Assembly: GCF_003473485.1 (NCBI RefSeq)
Contig: NC_053047.1
Coordinates: forward strand, 36,628,972 to 36,692,971
Reading direction: 5' to 3'
Length of the DNA stretch: 64,000 nt
Source: Medicago truncatula
Lineage: Eukaryota; Streptophyta; Magnoliopsida; Fabales; Fabaceae
Each line of letters opens with the position of its first letter. The stretch's first letter is position 1. The position numbers and the translations under genes were made by a program. Below, piece after piece: positions 20,885 through 32,541 of this stretch. A model generated the notes under the pieces. That model was not told the DNA's origin. It did no database searches and was given only the letters and a program-made list of their open reading frames with translations.

Positions 20885-21250
20885 ATTAATTCAAAACAAC
20901 GATCCACATTTGTCAAAAAAGTCGCGGTGAAGAAACAGATGAGCCACTCCCTCTAGATTACCACACCTTCCCGCACAAGAATGAGAAGTAGCCTGAATCA
21001 CCCATTGCTTGAACAGAATATCTTTCATTGGAAAGCGGTTGAGAAAGAGACGCCACAAAAAAATATTGACTTCGAAAGGAACATCTTTATGCCAAAATAC
21101 AAGGCTGTCATCTGCAATGATATGTTGAATTGCTGATTGTTGAAGAAAATTATAAGCACTATTGACATTGTAATTTTTTGAAGATTCCAAATTCCACATC
21201 CACTTGTCATTAATGTTAACCTGCAAAATAATACAGTTCAACAACACTAG
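20885..21250 (-). pseudogene. LINE reverse-transcriptase zinc-binding (zf-RVT) fragment
   Basis: Encodes DKWMWNLESSKNYNVNSAYN, then FWHKDVPFEVNIFLWRLFLN, then HSCAGRCGNLEGVAHLFLH. This is the C-terminal zf-RVT region of plant L1-type LINEs, with its W-x-P and C-x3-C...H-x-F-x2-H layout. It is isolated from any polymerase domain and truncated at both ends, so it is a dead 3' remnant. Confidence 0.8.
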
Positions 21251-21960
21251 ACTCCCTCAGTCGTTCCTTCACCAAAGCCCATAACCTCCCACACCACTTC
21301 CAAGCCACAATAGCAATTTTTTTTTATTATCAGAAAGCTAAAAAAGGCAGCCGAACCTATCCTTCAAAGTTACATCTTCCAATCAAGGAACCCACCAAAA
21401 TAATAATGAATTTCCATCCCCTAACCCACACATAAAATTATCACCAATCCAACTTCATATAGCCTAACCAACACCACGACCAATGCTGACCAAGTTGCTC
21501 CACCCCACTGAACCACCCTCCCCCACTGCATGTAAAAAACAATCATTTTTTTTGTTTGTTTGTAATTTTCTATAAATATTTAATTTTAATAGGTTTTGTT
21601 AGAATATATAAATTACAAAACTAAACTTGTAACAAAATCACACTTTTTAGAAAAAATTATTTTCTTAATTTAATATCCAAGTTTATTTATTTATATTTAT
21701 ATTGTAACAAGTTTATTTATTTATATTTATATTGTAAATTATATTTTTTAGGTTAAAGTTTTTGAACAAGGTTTTATAGGGTTAAATTAGTAAATTAATT
21801 TTTTTATGCTATCCAGCGAATTTTAAATCCAACTCATATTGATGACAAAAAAATTAAACTAACAAAGCATGATAAAATAATTTCAGCACTAACTTATTAT
21901 ATTTGGTTGTGACATCAATTACTTGATTGAGACAAAATATCTTATCCTATTTTTTATCTT
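21251..21960. other. Intergenic
   Basis: A short local duplication of TTTATTTATTTATATTTATATTGTAA lies at about 21685-21740. No gene is seen. Confidence 0.5.
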
Positions 21961-21964
21961 GGAC

Positions 21965-22995
21965 ATCAAACCATCCATAACACTCCCTTGGGAAATGGGT
22001 TTGGAGGGTGTTGAAGGAAAGGGAGAGTTTGTGGTATAAGGTGCTCGGGACGCGATATGGGGAGGAGGGGGAAGGTTGCGGTTTGGTGATGGGGGCGGGT
22101 CAATTTGGTGGCGTAATTTGAACCAAATTCGATCGGGGGAGGGCCTTATAGATGCTAGGGAGTTGGAGGATAATATTATTAGGAAAGTTGGGAATGAGAC
22201 GTCCACTTTGTTTTGGGAGGACCTACGGGCTTGATGACATTATGTTAGCTAGGTCTTTTAGTAGACTGTTTGAGTTAGCGGAAAATAAGCTAGTTACTGT
22301 GGAGGATATGTTTTTGTCAAGGTGGGAGGTTGATGGAGAGGCGTGGAAGTGATTGCGGAGGTTATTTGCGTGGGAGGAAGGGTTGGTTGAAGAGTGTGCA
22401 GATCGTTTGTCTTCTATTATTTATTTGGCGTCTATTTATGAATAAATTAGCTACGAAGGACAATCTGTGTAGGAGACGTGTTCTTGACATTTCTCAAGTT
22501 TCTTGCTCGGCTTTATAACGGTCGTCTTTGGCTTCTGATGTCGGGTTGGTTAGGCATTTCTACAGTATCCCATGGGAATATCCTATCTCATGCAAGTCAT
22601 TTTGGAAGCCTCGGTAGATTTTTCAAGAATTCTAGGACGATATTTACCATTATTTGGATTTCGCTTCTCTGTTATATGGAAATATTGTAACAGAAGGACT
22701 TTCCACAATAAGATGGATCAACTTGTGTCAGCTAGCAGAAAAGGTTAAGCTCCAAACTTATTGGTGGTTGAAAGTGTTCTTTATTTCGTTCGATTTCAAC
22801 TATCTTTCTTGGAGCTTCAACCATGTACGTTGCTTATAGGTTGTTGTGTAATTTATTTTTTTCTGTTGTTTTTTGGGGTATTTTTGTAGTCTAACTGCTA
22901 TGTAATTGATCACTTTTTAGTCTCCTCCGACACTTCTTGTGCTTGAGGGACTGCTTTGGTTTTTAATATAATTTCGCTTAGTTTCTTAAAAAAAA
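21965..22995 (+). pseudogene. LINE 3' half, frameshifted, with A-rich end
   Basis: Several frames together give the end of a plant LINE ORF2: a stretch around 22020-22130 (WYKVLG, RYGEE, GGGSIWW-like), then VGNETSTLFWEDL-like, then FIWRLFMNKLATKDNLCRRR (22410-22475) and a final QTYWWLKVFFISFDFNY (22750-22810). The 3' UTR ends in CTTAAAAAAAAA at about 22985-22994. Multiple frame changes and loss of the polymerase domain mark it as a ruin. Confidence 0.75.
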
Positions 22996-23311
22996 ACCAC
23001 TCCCTCTGTCTCATCTTATAAGTCAATTTGAAAAAAATTGTCCTAAGTTATAGGTTATTTTATAATACCAACAAAAAATTAATGCTTCTTTTTCTATCAC
23101 ACACTTTATTGAGAAACTTTTGATGAAAACAAGTACTATTTTGAAATATTATCAAAAGTTTTTCAATTAGATCCACGTCTCTATGTTTTTGACAAAGACA
23201 AGAACTACTTTGAAATATTAATAGAGTTATACTAATTTGAGAGTGACTTACTCATTTATCTTTTATGTATCATTAATAAAGGATAATTTAGTAAAATAAT
23301 TCACTATTTCA

Positions 23312-23369
<58 letters not shown>

Positions 23370-23475
23370 ACATATCTAGTGAGAATGAGTTTGTTATGTG
23401 AGAATATGAGAATAGTTTATCAACCATTAGATCAAAAATATATGATTCAGATTAAAAGTTCCATTTTAACCAACA
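22996..23475. repeat. Stowaway-like end plus long (TA)n
   Basis: 22999-23025 (CTCCCTCTGTCTCATCTTAT) is one terminus of a Stowaway-like MITE with no partner found. 23314-23367 is an AT dinucleotide run of about 54 bp. 23370-23470 is a dispersed-type sequence that replaces the expected 5' end of the F-box gene. Confidence 0.7.
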
Positions 23476-23479
23476 CATG

Positions 23480-24722
23480 TATCTGATGATATAGCTTTTT
23501 CCATTCTCTCAAAGTTGCCTCTTAAATCTTTTAAGCGTTTTGAATGTGTTCGCAAATCATGGTCTCTCTTGTTTGAAAATCAGGACTTCATGACCATGTT
23601 TTGCAGCAATTTCTTATCCAATTCTCTCCGTCGTTCTTACTACGATGGAGCATCTCTCATCCTAACAGAGTCGAAAGGTAATGAATCTGATGTTTTCTAT
23701 TCTCTTGCTGGTGAGAAGTTTGAGAAAAAAGTCAAATTAGATTTCTCAAATCCATTTGAAGAAAATTATGATATTGGTATTTTTGGTTTTGGTAGCATTA
23801 GTGGCATACTTTGTCTCCATCAATATGATGAAGAAGATCATGACCAAATTCTATTGTGGAACCCAGCTACCCAAACAATCAAGCTCCTTCCTCCCAGTGA
23901 GGTTGAGGAGGCTGAGTCGTATATCCCCGATCTTCTTGATATTTACGTTATGTCCCGTCTTCATGGATTTGGTTATGACCTTGTTAAAAATGACTACAAG
24001 GTCATTCGATATATAGAGGTTTCTGTAGAGACAAGTGGTTACTCTATAGTGACATTGAAAAACTTAACAGTACTTCAAATTTTGAGTGGTTGGGGGAGAA
24101 CTTTGGGCCGTCATGGGAGATGTATAGCCTAATGAGTGACTCGTGGAAAGTGCTTGATGTTGACATGCCTTATTCTTCTGATCGTACTGAGGGCACCCAA
24201 GTCTACATGGATGGAGTGTGCCATTGGTTGTGTGAAAAAGATGAAAAACATAGCCCCGCTGGACCATGTTTGGTGTCATTTTACTTGAGCAATGAGGTGT
24301 TCCTTATAACACCTATTTCCTCGGACGAAGATGATTGTTTTGATGTTGGAGCAAAGTGGATAAACTTGGCTGTGTTAAATGGGTCCATTGCCTTGATCTC
24401 ATTTCAAAAAAAGACGACTACTTTTCACATATCAATTTTGGGTGAGCTCAGTATAAAGGAATCGTGGACCAATCTCTTCAATGTTGGACCGTTGGCTTGC
24501 GTCCAGCGTCCTATCATAATGGGGACAAAGGGGGAAATATTCTTTATAAAAAAAGATATGGAAGTAGCTTGGTTTGATCTGAGTACGCAAATGATTGAGC
24601 AGCTTGGTTATAAAGCCGAGAGCCTTCGCTGCAGGATAGTAAATTACAAGGAAAGCATTCTTCCATCCCTCAAAAAAGAAAAGAAAAGAAAGCATTCTTC
24701 CATTACAGGAATAAGTAGTTAA
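23480..24722 (+). pseudogene. F-box protein with FBA-type F-box-associated domain, broken
   Basis: The F-box starts DDIAFSILSKLPLKSFKRFE (from about 23484) and continues CVRKSWSLLFENQDFM. The FBA hallmark LLWNPATQTIKLLPP follows at about 23855. F-box proteins recruit substrates to SCF ubiquitin ligases. Two lesions are visible. First, no in-frame ATG precedes the F-box: the frame hits TAA about 18 bp upstream, and the sequence before it looks like an inserted repeat. Second, the reading frame shifts near 24030-24060: frame 1 ends at 24132, while the homologous continuation (SNFEWLGENFGPSWEMYSL through to the stop at 24722) is in the frame expected after loss of one base. The remaining sequence is well preserved, so inactivation seems recent; a sequencing error could account for the frameshift but not for the missing start. 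Confidence 0.8.
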
Positions 24723-26385
24723 TTGTTTTTTCTTGTTATCACTTGTTGGGATATCACAATTATTGTCAAGTAAACTAGGAAACTACTTGAACTTGCTTTT
24801 GCATTTTTATTTTGAATGTTTACTCTTGTTTTATTTTCAAACTTATCTGGCTTCTATATCAATAAAATGAATGATATTTTGCTTTTATCGAATGGCCTCC
24901 CTTTAGTTCTATGTAGTAATAACTTATATATGGAAAACTTTATAATCTAATGAGCAACCAAAGAGTTTTCGTAGAAATAAAAGATTGTGTTTCGGTAACT
25001 TTTGTATAAGAGGGAAAAGAGTTTACTCTCCTTGTGATTTTTTCTCTAATTTAATATTCCAGGTTCTTGAGAAATTCAATGTCATCTAATAAATGTCTTT
25101 TGCTTCGATTAATTGCTTTTCAGACAAGTTTTTCGAAATTTTGTCGGTCGAACCATTATTTGGGTGTTAAGTTTGAGGTGATCAAATTTGTGTTTACAAC
25201 AAATCTGCAGTTGGAGTCAACTGCTTAGTTAAGAATGGATGTCAATTTCTCTTGAATGAATTTGGATTTTTAACTACTTACTGTTAAATACAATGTCCAT
25301 GCAATTTGCTTTTTATAGCGTAACATTATTAATCATCTGAAACCAAATCTTCATTGAATTTATTATTTGTTCAATTTGTCTTTCTGCTCTTTATGTTTAA
25401 ATTGTGATAACAAAATATATGTTACAATACTGTGACAGAATATTTGTTTTCTGTTTTTCGGCTTTCAATTTATATTGGACTTCAGAAAAGTTTAAAGAAG
25501 AATTGCCACTTGCCGTTAGGTTTCTAGAATGTTATTTCAAAAGTAGCTTAATTTCAACTTAACATTTAACATCACCTCTGGATGTTGGATGGTTATTTTG
25601 AATTTGATACACAAGCTCAAAAGTAGACCATTGCAGAATATGATATGTTTGTTCCTTCACAATTTTCTGCCGCTTACTTTAATCACTTTGATCATCATCA
25701 ACAAGCGCGTGCACACAGACACTTTGATCACTTATGTGCTTTCCTTTTGTCTCCGTTTGCATAAAAAAATCAATTAAGCATTTTAGGGAAACTTGATTAA
25801 TTTTAAGAGCTTTTTGTGTGGGCATATTGGGAATGAGTAACCAAAAAAGGCAAAAGCAAGTCCTTTATTGCTAGCCGACAGCTCTCAAGTCTGTATCCCT
25901 CGTTTAATATTAGTGTAGTCTTTCTTTTCTAGGGAATTTTACCCTTGTTGTTAGAAAAAAGCGCGCATTTTAGAATAATATATATCGTTCGAAAGTACAC
26001 TTTCCAAGTATTATTTTCAAGGGTCATGTGAACAAGTGTCCACGTGTTAAGGATTCAAAATTAAAAATGATTGATGAAGTTTAGGCAGAAAATGTTACTT
26101 TTTGTTGTTTCAATATGTTGAATGCACAATTTCCAAGACAAAGTCTCCATTTTAAACTTATTAACAAATGCCGTAGAGCACTTATTAGCATTTCCCTATT
26201 TTTAAAATATGGAATAGAGAAAAATTGCTCTAAAAAAAGTTGTAGCCATATCCAAAGAAAGTGTTGGTGGGTTAATTGCAAACAGTGGTGCCATCAGTTA
26301 CTGTAAGATCATCCAATAAATTTTGCATAAATTAAAACAATAGTTGTAATACTAAGATTTTTAAAAATATGTGTATTAGAAGATG
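24723..26385. repeat. Duplicated non-coding block (relic of the GEM/Kunitz block)
   Basis: 24850-25790 matches 26950-27169 plus 32044-32400, the two flanks of the Copia element (shared: AATGATATTTTGCTTTT, AGAGTTTTCGTAGAAATAAAAGA, GCTCAAAAGTAGACCATTGC). 25790-25850 matches the GEM 3' flank, and 25900-26340 matches 45100-45330 plus 46184-46260, the Kunitz upstream region (GTAGTCTTTCTTTTCTAGGG, GTTACTGTAAGATCATCCAA). The Kunitz gene expected between them is absent. No coding region survives. Confidence 0.7.
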
Positions 26386-26600
26386 CTTTGGAAAATGAAA
26401 ATCCCTCGAAGAATGAAGGTTTTGTTATGCAGGGCAGCAAGAGGATGTTTACCAACACTACAAAGGGTTCAACAAAGGGCCGGGTGTTAATTGTACGGAC
26501 AAATGTGAGTATTGCACGAGTAACTACGAGAATAAGTTGTATGAATAAATGCATCAAATTCAAGCAGCCATACCAGAATATACAAATTGGATGAACCTCT
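26386..26600 (+). pseudogene. LINE zf-RVT fragment
   Basis: In one frame 26386-26500 reads WKMKIPRRMKVLLCRAARGC followed by LPTLQRVQQRAGC, the start of the zf-RVT region of a plant LINE (canonical form W-x-P-P-K-x-x-x-L-x-W-R-x-x-x-x-x-L-P-T). It is short, with stops soon after. Confidence 0.6.
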
Positions 26601-27164
26601 CGACCGGAGCTGTAGTACACTAACCACCATCGTCGTCGAAGTTCACAAGGATTTCAAGCTGAAGCTTCAGAAACTCTTTGCAGTGCGTACACTTATCCAA
26701 CACAAAGTTGAACCAAAACAGAGGAATGTTCACATACTTTCCTCATGATAACAACTTCTTCAGAAACTTCACCAATATCATCACCAAATTGTGAACAGCA
26801 TCGCTAATGAGAAGACACAAAAACAGAATCGAAATATAGTTGAAGTTCTAAAACATCAAAAGAAAAGGAATGGAGGGAGTAGTATCTAACATATATCTCT
26901 AATAATTGACAATATTTGTATCACTATATTTGGATCCGGGCCTCGTTTTCTTTTTAAACCTATATGGCTTCTATAGCAATAAAATAAATGATATTTTGCT
27001 TTTTTCGAATGACCTCTATTTTTTGTAGAAATCAAATGAGCAACAAAAGAGTTTTCGTAGAAATAAAAGATTTTGTTGAATTTTTTTTGTTCTATTTGCT
27101 GTATATGAATGGTTTGTGCTCTTCATTGCGATCTTTGTACGGTCTGAATGTTGAAGCAATGCTC
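26601..27164. other. Intergenic; right part is one arm of a split duplicated segment
   Basis: 26950-27164 is homologous to 24850-24990 onward. The homology resumes at 32044, on the other side of the Copia insertion. 26600-26900 is not recognised; it ends in GGAGGGAGTAGTA, a lone Stowaway-like terminus. Confidence 0.5.
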
Positions 27165-27169
27165 ATTTA

Positions 27170-27516
27170 TGTTAGAAATTAAATCAAGAAATATCTAGAA
27201 GAGTATAGAAGCTTGGAGTTACTCTTTGTCATTAAGAGTTAAAAATATCTATATTATGTAGCACCACCTAGAATAATCTTGTAACCAAAAGAATAATCTA
27301 GTGCTGATTCTACACCACCTCTGTAGGAATAATCTAGCACCATCCATAGCTAGAAAAATCTAGTAACCGATATTAAGTTTAAGAGCCTATAAAAGGCACA
27401 TGCTTGTACCATATTGTATCATCAAGTCTTCGACAATAAAATTAGTGTGTGTTCAAAGAAATTCTCCATTGTTCTCTTAGTTATAAACTTTGTGAGTTTG
27501 TGTCCCACTGATATCA
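27170..27516 (+). repeat. 5' LTR of the Copia element
   Basis: 347 bp from TGTTAG to ATATCA. It differs from the 3' LTR at four positions. A TATAAAA promoter box lies at 27388-27394. It is preceded by ATTTA (27165-27169), against ATTGA after the 3' LTR: a 5-bp target duplication with one change. Confidence 0.95.
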
Positions 27517-27519
27517 AAT

Positions 27520-27531
27520 TGGTATCAGAGC
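27520..27531 (+). promoter_or_regulatory. Primer-binding site (initiator Met-tRNA)
   Basis: TGGTATCAGAGC begins 3 bp after the 5' LTR and matches the complement of the plant initiator Met-tRNA 3' end, the usual Copia primer. Confidence 0.9.
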
Positions 27532-27635
27532 AGGTTAGGTCCTGCAAGTGTCAGTGTCAAAAATAGTCTAAGTGTGTGAGGAACAAAAGAGTTCTCATTG
27601 TGTCGAAATTATTGTAAGCATATTCTGAGAAAGAT

Positions 27636-30600
27636 ATGTCAAACAATAATTTCAATATCGTTTGGTCCGGTCCTAAATTGAATTCTGAATTAGATTTCAA
27701 TTATTGGGAATTTATGATGACAACACATCTTAAAGCTCACAACATCTGGAGCTATGTGGAGTCTGGTTTGCAACAAGGAGCTGATGAACTTGCTCGTAGA
27801 AGGGACCAGCTGGCACTATCACAAATTCTTCAAGGAATAGATTACTCAATTTTCGGCAAAATAGCAAATGCGAAGACTTCGAAAGAAGCGTGGGACATAT
27901 TGAAGTTGTCACATAAAGGAGTAGAGAAAGCTCAGAAATCAAAGCTGCAGTCTCTGCGTAGAGAATACGAAAGGTATGAAATGTCCAGTTCTGAAACAGT
28001 GGATCAATATTTTACTCGTGTTATAAATCTTGTCAACAAAATGAGAGTGTATGGAGAAGATATTCAAGATAGCAAGGTGGTGGAGAAAATTCTACGCACC
28101 ATGCCGATGAAATATGATCATGTGGTGACTACGATATTGGAGTCCCATGATACCGATACCTTGTCGGTAGCAGAGTTGCAGGGAAGCATTGAAAGCCATG
28201 TCAACCGAATATTGGAGAAGACTGAAAAAGTAAAGGAGGAAGCCTTGAAGAGCCAGGTGAACCTCAACAACGTTGCTGAATCCAGTCAGATGGGTGAAGC
28301 TAGAACTCGTGACAATTTCAACAATGGAGGAAGAGGAAGTTTCAGAGGAAGAGATCGAGGAAGCTTTAGAGGAAGAGGACGTGGCAACTTCAACCAATGG
28401 AGAGACAACAATTACAACAATTTCAATCAATCCCATCAAGGAAAAGGTGGAAACAATTTTGGTTCCAATAACCGTGGCAGAGGAAGAGGTTATTACAACC
28501 AAGAGAGAACAAATAATGGTTGTTTTAATTGTGGAAAGTATGGGCACAAAGCAGCTGACTGCAGATATAAACATCAAGCAAATATGGCAGAGAATTCATA
28601 TCAACATTTTGGCGAGTCTTCTCAAAATCAACATAGTTTATTTTTAGCAAGCAATACACTTTCAGAAGAAGAAAATATTTGGTATTTGGACACCGGGTGT
28701 AGTAATCACATGTGTGGGAAAAAGGAATTATTTTCTTCTCTGGACGAAATGGTAAAATCTACCGTGAAGTTTGGAAATAATTCAAATATTCCAATTGAGG
28801 GGAAAGGCCAAATTGCTATCAGATTGAAAGATGGATCACAAAATTTTATTGGTGATGTTTTCTATGCTCCCGGTCTTCATCATAATCTCTTGAGCATGGG
28901 ACAGCTGTCTGAGAAAGATTACAACATGCAGATTCACAAAGGCTATTGCACGTTGATTGATGGAAATGGGAGATTCATCACAAAGGTAAAAATGTCTCAT
29001 AACCGCCTATTCCCTCTAAGAATTCAACATGATCAATTTCCGTGCTTGAGTTCAATAATTCCAAATGATGATTGGTTGTGGCACATGAGATTTGGTCACT
29101 TTCATTTTTCTGGATTGAATTATCTGTCACGAAAAGAATATGTTTCTGGTTTGCCTGTTGTGAAAATTCCAAGTGGTGTATGCGAGACATGTCAAATGGG
29201 AAAGAAGCATAGAGAATCATTTCCAACCGGAAAGTCTTGGAGAGCAAAGAAACTCTTGGAGATCGTTCATTCAGATTTGTGCTCGGTTGAAATACCAACA
29301 CCTGGTGGATGCAGGTATTTTATTACTTTCGTTGATGATTTTAGCAGAAAGGCATGGGTATATTTTCTAAAGCAGAAATCAGAAGCTGTTGATTCCTTCA
29401 AGACATTCAAAGCGTTCGTAGAAAAACAAAGTGGTTGTCCAATCAAAGCACTAAGAACAGACAGAGGCCAAGAATACCTCGTCGGCACAGATTTCTTTGA
29501 GCAACATGGAATCCAACATCAATTGACAACAAGATATACTCCTCAACAAAATGGAGTAGCTGAAAGGAAGAACAAAACAATCATGGATATGGTGAGATGT
29601 ATGCTGAAAGCCAAACAAATGCCAAAGGAATTTTGGGCAGAAGCAGTTGCTACTGCAGTTTATATTTTGAACAGATGTCCAACAAAAAGTGTTCAAGAGA
29701 AGGCTCCCGAAGAAGCATGGAGTGGAAGGAGGCCCTCAATCAGGCACCTCAGAGTTTTTGGATGTATTGCTTATGCTCATGTACCAGATCAAATCAGAAA
29801 GAAGTTAGATGATAAAGGCGAGAGATGTATTTTTATTGGCTACTGCTCAAATTCAAAGGCCTATAAGCTTTACAATCCAGAGACCAAGAAGGTGATCATC
29901 AGTAGAGATGTGACATTTGATGAAGGAGGAATGTGGAATTGGTCATCAAAGTCACAAAAGGAGCCGATTGTAACTCCAAATGATTATGAAGAGGAAGATG
30001 AGCATGTAGATACAACACCTGATGAGCCTGAAACATCGAACAGAGAAAAAAGGAATCGAAGATTACCAGCTCGACTACAAGATTGTGTTTTGGGTACCGA
30101 CAATGACCCATCTGATGAAGAGATCATTAACTTTGCTTTGTTTGCAGATTGTGAGCTAGTTACTTTTGAAGAAGCCTCGCGTGATGAAAATTGGATAAAA
30201 GCTATGGATGAAGAAATCAATGCAATTGAGAAGAATAAAACATGGGAGCTGACTGAATTACCGCAAGACAAGAAGCCAATAGGAGTGAAGTGGGTGTACA
30301 AGACAAAGTACAAACCCAGTGGTGAGATTGATCGCTATAAAGCGAGGCTGGTGGCTAAAGGCTACAAACAAAAACCAGGTATTGATTATTTTGAAGTATT
30401 TGCTCCTGTTGCAAGATTAGATACAATTCGCATGCTTATTTCACTCTCAGCTCAAAATAACTGGAAAATACATCAAATGGATGTTAAGTCTGCATTTCTT
30501 AATGGTACTTTGGAAGAAGAAGTGTATGTTGAGCAGCCTGCAGGATATGTGGTTAGAGGAAAGGAGGATAAAGTATATAGATTGAAGAAAGCATTGTATG

Positions 30601-31682
30601 GCTTGAAGCAGGCGCCAAGAGCATGGTACAAAAAGATTGATTCTTATTTTATTCAAAACGGTTTTCAGAGATGTCCATTCGAGCACACACTCTACATCAA
30701 ATTCATTGATCCTGGAGATGTTCTTATTGTGTGCCTCTATGTCGATGATCTGATATTCACCGGTAACAATTCAAAGATGATCGCTGAATTCAGGGAGGCT
30801 ATGATAAGTTATTTTGAAATGACAGATTTGGGCCTGATGTCCTATTTTCTCGGCATTGAGGTCATTCAACAGAAGGATGTAATCTTTATCTCTCAGAAGA
30901 AGTATGCAAGTGATATTTTGAAGAAATTTAAGATGGAGCATTCAAAGCCAATTTCCACGCCGGTTGAAGAAAAGTTGAAGCTGACAAGAGAAAGCGATGG
31001 TAAAAGGGTAGACTCAACTCATTACAAAAGTTTGATTGGAAGTTTGAGATATTTGACTGCAACAAGGCCAGATATAGTATATGGAGTTGGTTTACTTAGC
31101 AAATACATGGAGGATCCGTGTGTTAGTCACTTGCAAGGAGCCAAGAGGATTCTTCGTTATATTAAAGGTACTCTGACCGAAGGAATTTTTTATGGTAATA
31201 ATAGTGATGTGAAGCTTGTTGGATATACAGATAGTGATTGGGCAGGAGATACAGAAACAAGAAAAAGCACGTCAGGGTACGCATTTCATCTAGGAACCGG
31301 TGCAATATCATGGTCTTCGAAGAAACAACCTGTGGTCGCTCTTTCAACAGCAGAAGTAGAATATATAGTAGCAACCAGTTGTGCTACTCAAACAGTGTGG
31401 CTGAGAAGAATTTTAGAAGTGATGCATCATGAGCAGAACACTCCTACAAAGATATATTGTGATAACAAGTCAGCAATTGCATTGAGCAAAAATCCAGTTT
31501 TTCATGGACGGTCCAAGCATATTGACATCCGGTTTCACAAGATACGAGAGTTAATTGCTGAGAAAGAAGTGGTGATCGAGTACTGTCCCACTGAAGAGCA
31601 AATTGCAGATATTTTTACAAAGCCATTGAAGATTAAGTCATTTTACAAATTGAAGAAAATGCTTGGAATGATGAAAGCTTGA
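27636..31682 (+). CDS. Copia (Ty1-type) Gag-Pol polyprotein, intact
   Basis: A single open frame of 1348 codons, the full length expected for an autonomous plant Copia element. In order: UBN2-type Gag (about 50-190); a Gly/Arg/Asn-rich linker; a CCHC zinc knuckle [14 protein letters not shown] (about 296-309); protease with DTGCSNHM (about 352); integrase with the H-H-C-C finger (about 470-520, ending [11 protein letters not shown]) and catalytic D (HSDLC), D (DDFSRKAW) and E (NGVAERKNK); reverse transcriptase with YVDDL (about 1035); and RNase H with YTDSDWAG (about 1197) and STAEVEY (usually STAEAEY). No stops or frameshifts. Flanked by matching LTRs, a Met-tRNA primer site and a purine tract. 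The protein is predicted to make and integrate the element's cDNA. Antisense ORFs in this span are shadows. Confidence 0.97.
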   Translation: MSNNNFNIVWSGPKLNSELDFNYWEFMMTTHLKAHNIWSYVESGLQQGADELARRRDQLALSQILQGIDYSIFGKIANAKTSKEAWDILKLSHKGVEKAQKSKLQSLRREYERYEMSSSETVDQYFTRVINLVNKMRVYGEDIQDSKVVEKILRTMPMKYDHVVTTILESHDTDTLSVAELQGSIESHVNRILEKTEKVKEEALKSQVNLNNVAESSQMGEARTRDNFNNGGRGSFRGRDRGSFRGRGRGNFNQWRDNNYNNFNQSHQGKGGNNFGSNNRGRGRGYYNQERTNNGCFNCGKYGHKAADCRYKHQANMAENSYQHFGESSQNQHSLFLASNTLSEEENIWYLDTGCSNHMCGKKELFSSLDEMVKSTVKFGNNSNIPIEGKGQIAIRLKDGSQNFIGDVFYAPGLHHNLLSMGQLSEKDYNMQIHKGYCTLIDGNGRFITKVKMSHNRLFPLRIQHDQFPCLSSIIPNDDWLWHMRFGHFHFSGLNYLSRKEYVSGLPVVKIPSGVCETCQMGKKHRESFPTGKSWRAKKLLEIVHSDLCSVEIPTPGGCRYFITFVDDFSRKAWVYFLKQKSEAVDSFKTFKAFVEKQSGCPIKALRTDRGQEYLVGTDFFEQHGIQHQLTTRYTPQQNGVAERKNKTIMDMVRCMLKAKQMPKEFWAEAVATAVYILNRCPTKSVQEKAPEEAWSGRRPSIRHLRVFGCIAYAHVPDQIRKKLDDKGERCIFIGYCSNSKAYKLYNPETKKVIISRDVTFDEGGMWNWSSKSQKEPIVTPNDYEEEDEHVDTTPDEPETSNREKRNRRLPARLQDCVLGTDNDPSDEEIINFALFADCELVTFEEASRDENWIKAMDEEINAIEKNKTWELTELPQDKKPIGVKWVYKTKYKPSGEIDRYKARLVAKGYKQKPGIDYFEVFAPVARLDTIRMLISLSAQNNWKIHQMDVKSAFLNGTLEEEVYVEQPAGYVVRGKEDKVYRLKKALYGLKQAPRAWYKKIDSYFIQNGFQRCPFEHTLYIKFIDPGDVLIVCLYVDDLIFTGNNSKMIAEFREAMISYFEMTDLGLMSYFLGIEVIQQKDVIFISQKKYASDILKKFKMEHSKPISTPVEEKLKLTRESDGKRVDSTHYKSLIGSLRYLTATRPDIVYGVGLLSKYMEDPCVSHLQGAKRILRYIKGTLTEGIFYGNNSDVKLVGYTDSDWAGDTETRKSTSGYAFHLGTGAISWSSKKQPVVALSTAEVEYIVATSCATQTVWLRRILEVMHHEQNTPTKIYCDNKSAIALSKNPVFHGRSKHIDIRFHKIRELIAEKEVVIEYCPTEEQIADIFTKPLKIKSFYKLKKMLGMMKA

Positions 31683-31683
31683 T

Positions 31684-31696
31684 TTAAGGGAGGCAA
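31684..31696 (+). promoter_or_regulatory. Polypurine tract
   Basis: TTAAGGGAGGCAA immediately precedes the 3' LTR, the expected site of plus-strand priming. Confidence 0.85.
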
Positions 31697-32043
31697 TGTT
31701 AGAAATTAAATCAAGAAATATCTAGAAGAGTATAGAAGCTTGGAGTTACTCTTTGTCATTAAGAGTTAAAAATATCTATATTATGTAGCACCACCTAGAA
31801 TAATCTTGTAACCAAAAGAATAATCTAGTGCTGATTGTACACCACCTCTATAGGAATAATCTAGCACCATCCATAGCTAGAAAAATCTAGTAACCGACAT
31901 TAAGTTTAAGAGCCTATAAAAGGCACATGCTTGTACCATATTGTATCATCAAGTCTTCGACAATAAAATTAGTGTGTGTTCAAAGAAATTCTCCATTGTT
32001 CTCTTAGTTATAAACTTTGTGAGTTTGTGTTCCACTGATATCA
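31697..32043 (+). repeat. 3' LTR of the Copia element
   Basis: 347 bp, TGTTAG to ATATCA, four substitutions relative to 27170-27516 (about 1.2 percent). Followed by ATTGA. Confidence 0.95.
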
Positions 32044-32541
32044 ATTGATCCTGCTATTATTGATTGAAATACCAAAATATATGTTACAATGCTGTGACAG
32101 AATATTGGTTTTCTGTTTTTCTTGATAATTTCTATTATTCTATATTGGACTTCAGAAAAGTATAAGGAAGCATTTTCATTTGCCCTTAGATTTATAGAAT
32201 GTCATTTAAAAAGTTAGCTTAATTTCAACTTAACATCACTTATGGATGTGAGATAGTTATTTTGAATTTCATACACAAGCTCAAAAGTAGACCATTGCAG
32301 AATATGATATGTTTGTTCCTTTTAAATTTTCTGCCGCTTACTTTAATCAATTTGATCGTCATTGACAACCATCGCGCGTGCGCGCGAACACACACAAACG
32401 CATACTCTTGGTTCATGACGTTTTAAGGTATAAGAAAGCTATCAAGAATCTCAATAAAGCCAGCCATTTCCATGGCCAATAAATTCTAAAATGGAAAGGA
32501 GCTATCAAGAATCTCAATGGTTAAGTCTCTATCTTGTATAT
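32044..32541. repeat. Continuation of duplicated block, with GEM-like exon 4 relic
   Basis: 32060-32400 matches 25410-25720. 32416-32490 matches the last exon of the GEM-like gene (AAGAAAGCTATCAAGAATCT, then CATTTCCATGGCCAATAAAT), with a 4-bp insertion that breaks the frame. 32499-32520 repeats part of it again. The 3' flank then continues on both sides of the hAT element and the LTR element. Confidence 0.75.
32416..32490 (+). pseudogene. Relic of GEM-like gene, end of exon 4
   Basis: Matches 19500-19580 of the intact gene, covering the C-terminal codons and the stop region. An extra AGCC-type insertion shifts the frame. No upstream exons are present. Together with the flanks it shows that the GEM-like gene was once part of this duplicated block. 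Confidence 0.75.

Noticed and set aside
23515..24132. F-box ORF taken as a complete 205-aa protein
   Set aside because: Its apparent first codon is TTG inside the F-box, and its last residues are out of frame with the conserved continuation, so it is part of a pseudogene.
28092..28577. 161-codon antisense ORF inside the Copia Gag region
   Set aside because: Low-complexity Ser/Val/Ile protein created by the opposite strand of the Gly/Arg/Asn-rich Gag linker.
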